64,000 nt of DNA from Streptomyces noursei (GTDB taxonomy: Bacteria > Actinomycetota > Actinomycetes > Streptomycetales > Streptomycetaceae), in the NCBI RefSeq assembly GCF_001646665.1, contig NZ_LWBU01000373.1, positions 62,334-126,333 of the forward strand. The letters are read 5' to 3'. How positions within the stretch are numbered: the first letter of the stretch is position 1; every line of letters starts with the position of its first letter. The position numbers and the translations under genes are program-made. Shown here piece by piece: positions 42,017 to 50,232 of the stretch. The notes beneath the pieces are model-generated. The model did not search any database. It worked only from the letters and a program-made list of their open reading frames with translations, and was not told the origin of the DNA.

Positions 42017-43444
42017 GTGACCCCGTCCGTCAGCCCGTCCGGCCCGTTCCCCGGCCCGTCCGGCCGTTCCGGCAACCCCGACGGCTCCCGCGCCCTGCCG
42101 CGCGTCGTGATCGTCGGAGCCGGCTTCGCCGGGTACCAGACCGCACGCCACCTCTCCCGGACCCTGCGCGGCCGGGCCGAGATCGTGCTGCTGAACCCGA
42201 CCGACTACTTCCTGTACCTCCCGCTGCTGCCCCAGGTCACGGCCGGTGTCCTGGAGCCCCGGCGGATCACCGTGTCCCTGCCCGGCACCCTCCGCCACGT
42301 ACGGCTGGTGCTCGGCCAGGCCGACCACGTCGACCTCGACGGGCGCGCGGTCCACTTCACCGACCCCGAGGGCACCGAGGGCACGCTCACCTACGACCGG
42401 CTGGTCCTCGCCGTCGGCAGCGTCAGCAAGCTGCTGCCCATCCCGGGCGTCGCCGAGAACGCCACCGGCTTCCGCGGCCTGCCCGAGGCGCTGTACCTGC
42501 GCGACCACATCACCCGCCAGATCGAGCTGGCGTCCGCCGCGGGCAACCCCGCCGAGTGCACCTCCCGCTGCACCTTCGTGGTCGTCGGCGCCGGCTACAC
42601 CGGTACGGAACTGGCCGCGCACGGCAAGATGTTCACCGACGCCCTGGTCCGCAAGCAGCCCGCCTGGCCCTCCGGCGTCCGGCCCCGCTGGATGCTCCTG
42701 GACGTCGCCGACCGCGTCCTGCCCGGCCTCGACGAGTCGCTCTCCCGCACCGCCGACGAGGTGCTGCGCGGCCGGGGCGTCGACGTGCGGGTCAGGACGT
42801 CCGTCAAGGAGTCGAGGCCCGACGGCGTGTTGCTGGACGACGGCGAGTTCGTCGAGACCCGGTCGCTGATCTGGTGCGTCGGTGTGCGCCCCGACCCGCT
42901 CGTCTCCCAACTGGGCCTGCCCGTCGAGCGCGGCCGCCTCGTCGTGACGCCGCAGCTCGGCGTCCCCGGCCACCCCGACGTCTTCGCGTGCGGCGACGCC
43001 GCCGCCGTACCGGACCTCACCCGGCCCGGCGAGTACACGCCCATGACGGCCCAGCACGCGGCCCGGCAGGGCAAGGTGGCCGCACGCAACGTCGCCGCGT
43101 CCCTCGGGCACGGCGAGGCCGTCCCGTACCGGCACAACGACCTGGGCTTCGCCGTGGACCTCGGCGGGGTCAAGGCGGCCGCCAACCCGATGGGCGTCAA
43201 GCTGTCCGGCCCCGTCGCCGGCGCCGTGACCCGCGGCTACCACCTGGCCGCGATGCCCGGCAACCGGGTGCGCGTCGCCGCCGACTGGCTGCTGGACGCG
43301 GCCCTGCCGCGGCAGGCCGTCCAGCTCGGCCTGCTCCGTTCCTGGCAGGTCCCCCTCGACACCGCCTCGCCCGAACTGGCCCGCATCCCGGCCGGACCCG
43401 GCGGCGACCACGGCACCCGTGGTGGCACACCCGGCAAGGAGTGA
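42017..43444 (+). CDS. NAD(P)/FAD-dependent oxidoreductase, type II NADH dehydrogenase-like
   Basis: A 475-residue two-Rossmann flavoprotein: FAD loop VVIVGAGFAGYQTA near residue 35, the family YLPLLPQVTAGVLEPRRI block, NADH loop FVVVGAGYTGTELA and FAD-binding GVPGHPDVFACGDAAAVPD. C-terminal amphipathic LLDAALPRQAVQLGLLRSWQV probably anchors it to the membrane. It would pass electrons from NADH to quinone without pumping protons. The GTG has GGAGG 5 bases upstream. One base separates its stop from the transketolase ATG. Confidence 0.88.
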   Translation: MTPSVSPSGPFPGPSGRSGNPDGSRALPRVVIVGAGFAGYQTARHLSRTLRGRAEIVLLNPTDYFLYLPLLPQVTAGVLEPRRITVSLPGTLRHVRLVLGQADHVDLDGRAVHFTDPEGTEGTLTYDRLVLAVGSVSKLLPIPGVAENATGFRGLPEALYLRDHITRQIELASAAGNPAECTSRCTFVVVGAGYTGTELAAHGKMFTDALVRKQPAWPSGVRPRWMLLDVADRVLPGLDESLSRTADEVLRGRGVDVRVRTSVKESRPDGVLLDDGEFVETRSLIWCVGVRPDPLVSQLGLPVERGRLVVTPQLGVPGHPDVFACGDAAAVPDLTRPGEYTPMTAQHAARQGKVAARNVAASLGHGEAVPYRHNDLGFAVDLGGVKAAANPMGVKLSGPVAGAVTRGYHLAAMPGNRVRVAADWLLDAALPRQAVQLGLLRSWQVPLDTASPELARIPAGPGGDHGTRGGTPGKE

Positions 43445-43445
43445 C

Positions 43446-45320
43446 ATGCACCACCACGAACTCGCCTCCCTCGGCCAGCAGTTGCGCGTCGACGCGGTAC
43501 GCGCCGCCGACGCCGCCGGCTCCGGACACCCCACCTCGTCCATGTCGGCGGCCGACATCGGCGCCGTCCTCCTCGCCCACCACCTGAGGTTCGACTTCGA
43601 CCACCCCGAGCACCCCGGCAACGACCGGCTCGTCCTGTCCAAGGGCCACGCCTCCCCGCTGCTGTACGCCATGTACAAGGCGGCCGGGGCGGTCGACGAC
43701 GACGAACTCCTCACCTTCCGCGAGCTCGGCAGCCGCCTCGAGGGGCACCCCACGCCCCGGCTGCCCTGGGTGGACGTCGCCACCGGCTCCCTCGGCCAGG
43801 GCCTGCCCGTCGGCGTGGGCATCGCGCTCGCCGGCAAGCGCCTCGACGACGTCCCGTACCACGTCTACGTGCTGTCCGGCGACAGCGAGATGGCGGAGGG
43901 ATCGGTCTGGGAGGCCGTCGAGCACGCCGCGTACAACCACCTCGACAACCTCACCCTCGTCGTCGACGTCAACCGGCTCGGTCAGCGCGGCCCGACCCGC
44001 CACGAGCACGACCTGGCCGCCTACGAGCGGCGGCTGCACGCCTTCGGCTGGCACACCGTCGAGGTCGACGGCCATGACGTCGAGGCCCTCGACCGGGCGT
44101 TCGCCGAGGCCCGCTCCACGATCCGGCAGCCGACCGCGATCCTCGCCGCCACCCGCAAGGGGCGGGGCGTCGCCGCCGTCGAGGACCTGGAGGGCTTCCA
44201 CGGCAAGCCGCTCAAGGACGCCGACGCGGCGATCGCCGAACTCGGCGGCCCGCGCCACCTCCGCGTCGACGTGCAGAAGCCCCCGGAGGCGACCGCCGCG
44301 CGCAGGACCGTCACCAACGCCGGCGGCGACGAGGGCGAGGCGCCGCAGACCGAGCTGCCGCGCTTCGACGTCGGCGACGCCGTCGCCACCCGCACCGCCT
44401 ACGGGCACGCCCTGGAAGCGCTCGGCTCCGCACGCGCCGACGTCGTCGCCCTGGACGCCGAGGTCGGCGACTCCACCCGGACCGAGTTCTTCGCCAAGGC
44501 CCACCCCGACCGGTACTTCGAGTGCTACATCGCCGAACAGCAGCTCGTCGCCGCCGCCGTCGGCCTGCAGACCCGCGGCTACGTCCCGTACGCGTCGACG
44601 TTCGCGGCCTTCCTGAGCCGCGCGTACGACTTCGTCCGCATGGCGGCCGTCAGCCGCGCCGGGATCAACCTGGTCGGCTCCCACGCGGGTGTCGCCATCG
44701 GCCAGGACGGGCCCTCCCAGATGGGCCTGGAGGACCTGGCGATGTTCCGCTCGGTGCACGGCAGTACCGTGCTGTACCCCTGCGACGCCAACCAGACCGC
44801 CCGGCTGGTGGCGACCATGGCCGACCTCAAGGGCGTCCGCTACCTGCGCACCTCCCGCAGCGACATGCCCGTGCTGTACGGGCCCGACGAGACGTTCCCG
44901 GTGGGCGGCAGCAAGGTGCTGCGCAGCCACGGGGACGACGACGAGGCCACCGTCGTCGCCGCCGGGGTCACGCTGCACGAGGCGCTGAAGGCGGCCGACC
45001 TGCTGGAGGAGCACGGCATCCCGGTCAGGGTCGTCGACCTGTACTCCGTGAAGCCCGTGGACGTCGACACGCTGAGCGACGCGGCCGCCGCCACCGGCTG
45101 CCTCCTCACCGTGGAGGACCACCACCCCGAGGGCGGCCTGGGCGACGCGGTCGCCGAGGCGTTCTCCGACGGGCGCCCGGCACCGCGGATGGCGCGCCTC
45201 GCGGTGCGGGACATGCCCGCGTCGGCGACGCCCGAGGAGCAGCTGCGGAAGGCGGGCATCGACGCGGAGGCGATCGTGGCCGCCGTACAACTGCTGGTGG
45301 AGCGGGGCATCGCGCCCTGA
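43446..45320 (+). CDS. tkt: Transketolase
   Basis: A 624-residue full-length transketolase. It shows GHPTSSMSAADIGAVLL and KGHASPLLYAMYK near the start, the thiamine diphosphate motif YVLSGDSEMAEGSVWEAVEHA, then PYR domain VVALDAEVGDSTRTEFF and the FECYIAEQQLVAAAVGL glutamate, and a C-terminal transketolase domain LLEEHGIPVRVVDLYSVKPVDVDTL. It transfers two-carbon units in the pentose phosphate pathway. Translationally coupled to the NADH dehydrogenase. It is smaller than the usual 690-residue housekeeping form, so it is probably a second copy. Confidence 0.92.
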   Translation: MHHHELASLGQQLRVDAVRAADAAGSGHPTSSMSAADIGAVLLAHHLRFDFDHPEHPGNDRLVLSKGHASPLLYAMYKAAGAVDDDELLTFRELGSRLEGHPTPRLPWVDVATGSLGQGLPVGVGIALAGKRLDDVPYHVYVLSGDSEMAEGSVWEAVEHAAYNHLDNLTLVVDVNRLGQRGPTRHEHDLAAYERRLHAFGWHTVEVDGHDVEALDRAFAEARSTIRQPTAILAATRKGRGVAAVEDLEGFHGKPLKDADAAIAELGGPRHLRVDVQKPPEATAARRTVTNAGGDEGEAPQTELPRFDVGDAVATRTAYGHALEALGSARADVVALDAEVGDSTRTEFFAKAHPDRYFECYIAEQQLVAAAVGLQTRGYVPYASTFAAFLSRAYDFVRMAAVSRAGINLVGSHAGVAIGQDGPSQMGLEDLAMFRSVHGSTVLYPCDANQTARLVATMADLKGVRYLRTSRSDMPVLYGPDETFPVGGSKVLRSHGDDDEATVVAAGVTLHEALKAADLLEEHGIPVRVVDLYSVKPVDVDTLSDAAAATGCLLTVEDHHPEGGLGDAVAEAFSDGRPAPRMARLAVRDMPASATPEEQLRKAGIDAEAIVAAVQLLVERGIAP

Positions 45321-45346
45321 GCGCCCCGCCCCCGCAGCACCTCTTC

Positions 45347-45430
45347 CCCGTGTCCCGGCCGGCCCGGCCGGGACACGGGCGTGTCACCGCCCGCCCGTCC
45401 GCCTGCGCGGGCGGGCGGGCGGACGGACGG
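45347..45430. terminator. Two strong hairpins after transketolase
   Basis: A perfect inverted repeat (CCCGTGTCCCGGCCGG with its complement) at 45347-45379 is followed by a second GC stem (CCGCCCGCCCGTCCGC and a near-complement) at 45387-45421. They lie between the converging transketolase and GNAT genes and should stop both transcripts. Confidence 0.75.
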
Positions 45431-45483
45431 CGGTCAGCGTGCCCGCCCCGGACGGGTCACGACACGCGCGATGCGCACCGAAG

Positions 45484-46038
45484 TCACTCACCCGTGTGCA
45501 CGGCGGCCCGTCCCGCCGCCCAGGACTCCCGGGTCAGCACGTACTCCACGTCCCCGTGCTCGGAGCCCTCGATGACCTCCGGCCACTGCCCGAAGAACGT
45601 CCGGACGTACGCCATCCCGCACTTATCCAGCACCCGGCGCGACCCCGCGTTGACCGTCATCGTCTGCGCCGTCACCCGCCGCACCCCCGACTCCCGGAAG
45701 CCCGCGCCGATCAGCGCCCGCGCGCCCTCGGTCGCGTACCCCCGCCCCCACGCCGACCGGCGCAGCCGGTAGCCCAGCTCCACCACCCCCCGCTCGGCGG
45801 TGGGCTCCAGCGCGAACCAGCCCAGCCACGCACCCGTGGCGCGCTCCTCGGCGGCCCAGAACCCCGGCCCCCGCAGCCGCCGCAGCGACCCCGCCCGCAC
45901 CTCGTCGCGCGACACCGGGCGGCCGCCGTTGATGTACCGCATGACGCACGGGTCGTTGTCGAGCGCCACCACCTCGTCCAGGTCGTCCTCCGTCACCGTG
46001 CGCAGCACGAGCCGGGGCGTCCGCAGCAGAACACTCAT
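45484..46038 (-). CDS. GNAT-family (RimJ/RimL-like) acetyltransferase
   Basis: A 184-residue GNAT protein with the family LLRTPRLVLRTVTEDDLDEVVALDNDPCVMRYINGG start, WGRGYATEGARALIGAGFRESGVRRVTAQTM as acetyl-CoA site and VNAGSRRVLDKCGMAYVRTF last helix. It could modify ribosomal proteins or small molecules. It is divergent from the LigD-like gene across 84 bp. Different in sequence from the GNAT proteins at 9412 and 32640. Substrate unknown. Confidence 0.85.
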   Translation of the reverse strand: MSVLLRTPRLVLRTVTEDDLDEVVALDNDPCVMRYINGGRPVSRDEVRAGSLRRLRGPGFWAAEERATGAWLGWFALEPTAERGVVELGYRLRRSAWGRGYATEGARALIGAGFRESGVRRVTAQTMTVNAGSRRVLDKCGMAYVRTFFGQWPEVIEGSEHGDVEYVLTRESWAAGRAAVHTGE

Positions 46039-46122
46039 GCACCGGATCCTGCGCCCGAACGCCGCCGCGCCGCAACGGCATTGCGGCGTGTGCCGGGAAG
46101 GGCGCCCGGGTACGCGCACACG

Positions 46123-47034
46123 ATGAGTACGAGCAGCACCAGGGCCGTACGAGCCGGCCGCCGGACCGTCGACATCCACCGCCCCGACAAGGTCCTGTTC
46201 CCCGAGGACGGGATCACCAAGGCGGACCTCGCCGCCTACTACCGCTCCGTCGCGCCCCACATGCTGCCGCACCTGCGCGGCAGGCCACTGATGCTCGAAC
46301 GGCTCCCCGACGGCATCGGCGGACCCCGCTTCATGCAGAAGGACACGCCCGCCGGCTACCCCGACTGGGTCCACCGCGTCGAGGTCGCCAAGGAGGGCGG
46401 CACCGTCACCCACACCGTGTGCGACGACACCGCGACCCTGGTCCACCTCGCCGACCAGGCCTGTGTCACCCTGCACCGCTGGCAGTCGAGGACCGGTCAC
46501 CTGGAGACGCCCGACCGCATGGTGTTCGACCTCGACCCCGCCGGGGACGACTTCGACGCCGTCCGCCGGGCGGCCCACCGGCTCGGCGAACTCCTCGACG
46601 CGCTGAGGCTGCCCTCCACGCTCATGACCACCGGCTCCCGGGGCCTGCACGTCATCGTCCCCCTCGACGGGCAGAGCGACTTCGACGAGGTCCGCGCCTT
46701 CGCGCACGACGTCGCCGCCACGCTCGCCGCCGCCCACCCGCGCGAACTCACCACCGCGGCACGCAAACAGGACCGCGGCGACCGTCTGTACCTCGACGTC
46801 CAGCGCAACGGCTACGCGCAGACCGCCGTCGCCCCCTACTCCGTACGCGCCAGGCCGGGCGCACCGGTCGCCACCCCGCTGCGCTGGGACCAACTGGACG
46901 ACCCCGCCACCCACGCCCGTCGCTGGACCGTCGCCACCGCGCTCGAACAGGCCCGCAGCGGCCCCTGGGACGGCTCCACCGCCCGTCCGCGGGCGCTCGG
47001 TCCCGCCCGGCGGCGCCTCGACGCGCTGCGCTGA
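46123..47034 (+). CDS. LigD-type polymerase/primase domain, stand-alone
   Basis: A 303-residue protein corresponding to the polymerase domain (PolDom) of LigD, the NHEJ DNA repair enzyme: HRPDKVLFPEDGITKADLAAYY at the start, PDRMVFDLDPAGDDFDAV containing the catalytic Asp pair, TTGSRGLHVIVPL, and YLDVQRNGYAQTAVAPYSVRA with a third acidic residue. It has no ligase or nuclease domain. It would fill gaps at breaks with ribonucleotides. It lies 66 bp before gas vesicle cluster 2 and may share its transcript. No ku gene is in the window. Confidence 0.9.
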   Translation: MSTSSTRAVRAGRRTVDIHRPDKVLFPEDGITKADLAAYYRSVAPHMLPHLRGRPLMLERLPDGIGGPRFMQKDTPAGYPDWVHRVEVAKEGGTVTHTVCDDTATLVHLADQACVTLHRWQSRTGHLETPDRMVFDLDPAGDDFDAVRRAAHRLGELLDALRLPSTLMTTGSRGLHVIVPLDGQSDFDEVRAFAHDVAATLAAAHPRELTTAARKQDRGDRLYLDVQRNGYAQTAVAPYSVRARPGAPVATPLRWDQLDDPATHARRWTVATALEQARSGPWDGSTARPRALGPARRRLDALR

Positions 47035-47057
47035 CCCGCACCGAGCGCAGGCCAGGG

Positions 47058-47082
47058 GTTTGCGGATCCGAGTCACGGCAAC
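47058..47082 (+). promoter_or_regulatory. Weak SigB-type promoter candidate of gas vesicle cluster 2
   Basis: GTTT, 15 bp, GGCAAC lies immediately upstream of the gvpO ribosome site. Only four of six -10 bases fit GGGTAC. Transcription from the PolDom gene is an alternative. Confidence 0.25.
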
Positions 47083-47100
47083 CAGGAGAGCGAGGCATTC

Positions 47101-47454
47101 ATGGCGAACACATCAGAGAACACATCAGACAACGCAGAGAAGAACTCCAGCGCCCGGGCGAAGAGCGCCCGGACACGACAACAGCCCAAGGAACAGTCGC
47201 CGGGCCCCATGCAGGTGTTGCGAGGGGCATGTGCCCAGCTCGCCGAACTCACCGGTATGGAGACCGAGTCGGTGTCGTCCTTCGAACGCACCGAGGACGG
47301 CTGGACGCTCAACGTCGAAGTGCTCGAACTGGCGCGTGTCCCCGACACGATGAGCCTGCTCGCCTCGTACGAGGTCGAACTCGACGCGAACGGCGAGCTG
47401 AGCGGCTACCGGCGGGTCCGCCGCTACGAGCGCGGCAGGTCCGACCGTTCCTAG
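47101..47454 (+). CDS. gvpO: Gas vesicle protein GvpO (cluster 2)
   Basis: A 117-residue GvpO: a Lys/Arg/Ser-rich N-terminal 37 residues, then MQVLRGACAQLAELTGMETESVSSFERTEDGWTLNVEVLELARVPDTMSLLASYEV and RVRRYERG. It is the leading accessory gene of cluster 2. GGAG lies about 12 bases before the ATG. Over the conserved domain it resembles cluster 1's GvpO but diverges more than GvpA does, and the N-terminal tail differs in length. Confidence 0.93.
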   Translation: MANTSENTSDNAEKNSSARAKSARTRQQPKEQSPGPMQVLRGACAQLAELTGMETESVSSFERTEDGWTLNVEVLELARVPDTMSLLASYEVELDANGELSGYRRVRRYERGRSDRS

Positions 47455-47472
47455 GGAGGGAGGCACCCCACC

Positions 47473-47871
47473 ATGACCGTAGTTCCGGCACAGCAGAGCG
47501 GCGGCGGCAGCAGCGGCCTCTACGACGTCCTCGAACTCGTCCTGGACCGCGGACTCGTCATCGACGCGTTCGTCCGCGTGTCCCTGGTCGGCATCGAGAT
47601 CCTGAAGATCGACGTCCGTGTCGTCGTCGCGAGCGTCGACACCTACCTCCGGTTCGCCGAGGCCTGCAACCGCCTCGACCTGGAGGCCGGGCCCCGGAAG
47701 AACCCCGGACTGCCCGACCTGGTCGGCGAGATGACCGAGTCCGGCGCACGCGGCAAGTCCAAGGGGGCGCTCTCCGGCGCCGCCGAGACCATCTCGGACG
47801 CCCTGAAGGGCTCGTCCAGCGGCTCGTCCGGCAGCCGCACGTCGACCCGTAAGAAGGAGGAGACGGAGTGA
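47473..47871 (+). CDS. gvpA: Main gas vesicle shell protein GvpA (cluster 2)
   Basis: A 132-residue GvpA: TVVPAQQSGGGSSGL, the shell fold YDVLELVLDRGLVIDAFVR with EILKIDVRVVVASVDTYLRFAEACNRLDL, the GARGKSKGALSGAAET extension, and a Ser/Gly-rich C terminus ending TRKKEETE. It is shorter and far less charged than the cluster 1 copy. AGGGAGGGAGG lies just before the ATG. Its TGA overlaps the gvpF GTG by 3 of 4 bases (GTGA). Confidence 0.95.
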   Translation: MTVVPAQQSGGGSSGLYDVLELVLDRGLVIDAFVRVSLVGIEILKIDVRVVVASVDTYLRFAEACNRLDLEAGPRKNPGLPDLVGEMTESGARGKSKGALSGAAETISDALKGSSSGSSGSRTSTRKKEETE

Positions 47872-48584
47872 GCACGTACGTCTACGGGATCGCGCGGAGC
47901 TCGCACCCCGGCCTCCCCGAGAAGATGGGCGGCATCGGCGACCCGCCGCAGGCCGTCCGCGTCCTCAAGCACGGCGCCCTCGCCGCGCTGGTCAGCGACG
48001 CGCCCGAGGACCTCAGGCCCAAGCGGCGCGACCTGATGGCCCATCAGAACGTGCTCGCCGAGGCGGGCGCGGCCGGCGCGGTCCTGCCCATGCGGTTCGG
48101 CGGCGTCTCGCCCGACGACGACGCCGTCCTCGCCGTCCTCGGCGACCGCGAGGAGCACTACCTGGAGCGGCTGCGCGCCCTCGACGACAAGGTCGAGTAC
48201 AACGTGAAGGCCAGCCACGACGAGGAAGCCGTCCTGCACCGGGTGCTCGCCGACAACCCCGAACTGCGCAAGCTCAGCGAGGCCAACCGCGCCGCGGGTG
48301 GCGGCACCTACGAGCAGAAGCTGGCTCTCGGCGAACGCGTCGCGGCCGCCGTCCAGCAGCGCGAGGCGAGCGACGCGGTCCTCCTCCAGCAGGCGCTGGA
48401 GGCCGAGGCCACCGACGTCCGCCCCGGCCCGGAGAGCGGCGGCTGGCTGGCCAACATCTCCTTCCTGGTGCAGCGCGACAGCGCCGACGGCTTCGTCGCC
48501 GCGATCGACAAGCTCCAGCAGGACCACCACCACCTCGTGCTGCAGGTGAACGGCCCGCTGCCGCCGTACAGCTTCGTCGAATAG
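47868..48584 (+). CDS. gvpF: Gas vesicle protein GvpF (cluster 2)
   Basis: A 238-residue GvpF/L protein beginning STYVYGIARSSHPGLPEKMGGIG, with LMAHQNVLAEAGAAGAVLPMRFGGVSPDDDAV in the middle and the ending GPLPPYSFVE. Assembly factor for GvpA. The GTG in a GTGA overlap with gvpA shows translational coupling. Followed 13 bp later by gvpG. Confidence 0.94.
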   Translation: MSTYVYGIARSSHPGLPEKMGGIGDPPQAVRVLKHGALAALVSDAPEDLRPKRRDLMAHQNVLAEAGAAGAVLPMRFGGVSPDDDAVLAVLGDREEHYLERLRALDDKVEYNVKASHDEEAVLHRVLADNPELRKLSEANRAAGGGTYEQKLALGERVAAAVQQREASDAVLLQQALEAEATDVRPGPESGGWLANISFLVQRDSADGFVAAIDKLQQDHHHLVLQVNGPLPPYSFVE

Positions 48585-48597
48585 GGAGGGACCGAGC

Positions 48598-48834
48598 ATG
48601 GGCCTGCTGGGAGAACTGCTGCTCCTGCCGGCGGCGCCCCTGCGCGGCACCGCCTGGGTGCTGCGCCAGGTGGTGGCGGAGGCCGAGCGGCAGTACTACG
48701 ACCCCGCCGCCGTACAACGCGAACTCTCCCGCCTCAACGAGCTGCTCGAGGCGGGGGAGATCGACGAAGAGGAATTCGACCGCCGGGAGGACGAGCTCCT
48801 CGACCGCCTGGAGAAGGGCCCGAGACAGACATGA
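48598..48834 (+). CDS. gvpG: Gas vesicle protein GvpG (cluster 2)
   Basis: A 78-residue GvpG: GLLGELLLLPAAPLRGTAWV hydrophobic start, then EAERQYYDPAAVQRELSRLNELLEAGEIDEEEFDRREDELLDRLEKG. Small assembly accessory protein. AGGGAGG precedes the ATG; the stop overlaps the gvpJ ATG by 4 bases (ATGA). Confidence 0.93.
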   Translation: MGLLGELLLLPAAPLRGTAWVLRQVVAEAERQYYDPAAVQRELSRLNELLEAGEIDEEEFDRREDELLDRLEKGPRQT

Positions 48835-49151
48835 GCACCCCCCGCCCCAGCGGCCTCCCCAGCCCGTACGCCTCCGAAGGCAGCAGCGCGAACCTCGCCG
48901 ACATCCTGGAACGCGTCCTCGACAAGGGCGTCGTCATCGCCGGCGACATCAAGATCAACCTGCTGGACATCGAGCTGCTGACCATCAAGCTGCGGCTCGT
49001 CGTCGCGTCCGTCGACCGCGCCAAGGAGATGGGCATCGACTGGTGGGAGAGCGACCCGGCGCTCTCCTCCCGCGCCCGGAGCAGCGAACTCGCGCGCGAG
49101 AACGAGGAACTGCAGCGCCGCATCGCCCAACTGGAGGAGCGCACCGCATGA
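48831..49151 (+). CDS. gvpJ: Gas vesicle protein GvpJ (GvpA-fold, cluster 2)
   Basis: A 106-residue GvpA-family protein: SSANLADILERVLDKGVVIAGD and IELLTIKLRLVVASVDRAKEMGIDWW followed by a single Glu/Arg-rich helix RENEELQRRIAQLEERTA. It lacks the 70-residue basic/acidic tail of cluster 1's GvpJ. Probably a minor shell component. Overlaps both neighbours by 4 bases. Confidence 0.93.
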   Translation: MSTPRPSGLPSPYASEGSSANLADILERVLDKGVVIAGDIKINLLDIELLTIKLRLVVASVDRAKEMGIDWWESDPALSSRARSSELARENEELQRRIAQLEERTA

Positions 49152-50008
49152 GCACCACCGACCGGCTGCGTTACGTGTACGCCGTCACGCGACCGTTCGA
49201 CGGCGTCCTGCCCGAAGGAGCCCGCGGCATCGGCGGCGAGCCGCCCCGGCTGCTGCGCCACGGCGACCTGGTCGCCGTCACCGGCGCCGTGGCGCCCGAG
49301 GACTTCGACGAGGCACCGCTGCGCGCCCGGCTGGAGGACCTCGACTGGCTGGCCGACACCGCGCGGGCGCACGACGCCGTGATCGCCGCCCTCTCCACCG
49401 TGACCTGCCCCCTCCCGCTGCGGCTCGCCACCGTCTGCCGCGACGACAGCGGGGTGCGGCGCCTCGTGGAGGACGGCCACGACCGTTTCGTACGGGCCCT
49501 GGAACGGCTCGACGGCCGCGTCGAGTGGGGCGTCAAGGTGTACGCGGAGCCCGCGGCCGAGGAGGAGGCCGAACCGGCGGCGGCCGGGAGCGGCAGCAGC
49601 GGCCGGGACTACCTGCGGCGCCGCCTGCACGCCCGCCGCAGCCGCGAGGGCGACTGGGAGCGCGCCGACGCCCTGTGCCGCCGGCTGCACGGCGAACTGT
49701 CGCGGCACGCCGAGGCCGGCACCGTCCACCGCCCCCAGGACGCCCGCCTCTCCGGCGTCCCGGGCGTCAACGTCCTCAACGCCGCCTACCTGGTGGACCG
49801 GGAGCGCAGCGAGGAGTTCGTCGAGCTGGTCGAGGCGGCGTCCGAACCGGGCGTACGCGTGGAACTCACCGGGCCCTGGGCCCCGTACTCCTTCGCCGGC
49901 ATCGCCGACGAAGAAGCGCACGAGGCGCACGAGGCGCACGAGGCGCACGAGGCGCACGAGGCGCACGCGACGACCGCGGCGCCCGCCGCCCAGGAGGCCG
50001 GCCGGTGA
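49148..50008 (+). CDS. gvpL: Gas vesicle protein GvpL (cluster 2), with EAH repeats
   Basis: A 286-residue GvpF/L protein: RLRYVYAVTRPFDGVLPEG at the start, LEDLDWLADTARAHDAVIAALSTVTCPLPLRLATVC in the middle and GPWAPYSFAGI near the end. After this the C terminus holds six exact Glu-Ala-His triplets from a 9-bp DNA repeat, then an Ala-rich ending. Family GvpL proteins help assembly. Overlaps gvpJ and gvpS by 4 bases each. The repeat adds His-rich tail of unknown purpose and may vary in length between strains. Confidence 0.93.
   Translation: MSTTDRLRYVYAVTRPFDGVLPEGARGIGGEPPRLLRHGDLVAVTGAVAPEDFDEAPLRARLEDLDWLADTARAHDAVIAALSTVTCPLPLRLATVCRDDSGVRRLVEDGHDRFVRALERLDGRVEWGVKVYAEPAAEEEAEPAAAGSGSSGRDYLRRRLHARRSREGDWERADALCRRLHGELSRHAEAGTVHRPQDARLSGVPGVNVLNAAYLVDRERSEEFVELVEAASEPGVRVELTGPWAPYSFAGIADEEAHEAHEAHEAHEAHEAHATTAAPAAQEAGR
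49913..49966 (+). repeat. Six 9-bp repeats (GAGGCGCAC) in gvpL
   Basis: Five exact copies of GAGGCGCAC follow one GAAGCGCAC, each encoding Glu-Ala-His. Copy-number change would alter protein length without shifting the frame. Confidence 0.9.
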
Positions 50009-50232
50009 CCGCCCCCGTGCGGGCCGCCTCGCCGGAGCCCCTGGCCGAGCGCCGCATCGCCCTCGTCGACCTGCTGGACCGGCTCCTCGCGGGCGGCGTG
50101 GTCCTCACCGGCGACCTCACCCTCCGGATCGCCGACGTCGACCTCGTCCGCGTCGACCTCAAGGCCCTCATCAGCTCGGTGAGCGAGGACGTCCCCTCGC
50201 CGTGGGGACCGGCCGGGGAGGTGCGCCCGTGA
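50005..50232 (+). CDS. gvpS: Gas vesicle protein GvpS (cluster 2)
   Basis: A 75-residue GvpA-fold protein: LVDLLDRLLAGGVVLTGDLTLRIADVDLVRVDLKALISSV, ending SPWGPAGEVRP. The GTG start overlaps the gvpL stop in GTGA; the stop overlaps the gvpK GTG likewise. Same role and order as in cluster 1. Confidence 0.92.
   Translation: MTAPVRAASPEPLAERRIALVDLLDRLLAGGVVLTGDLTLRIADVDLVRVDLKALISSVSEDVPSPWGPAGEVRP

Noticed and set aside
49913..49966. CRISPR-like array
   Set aside because: The repeats are 9 bp, contiguous without spacers, and lie inside a coding frame.
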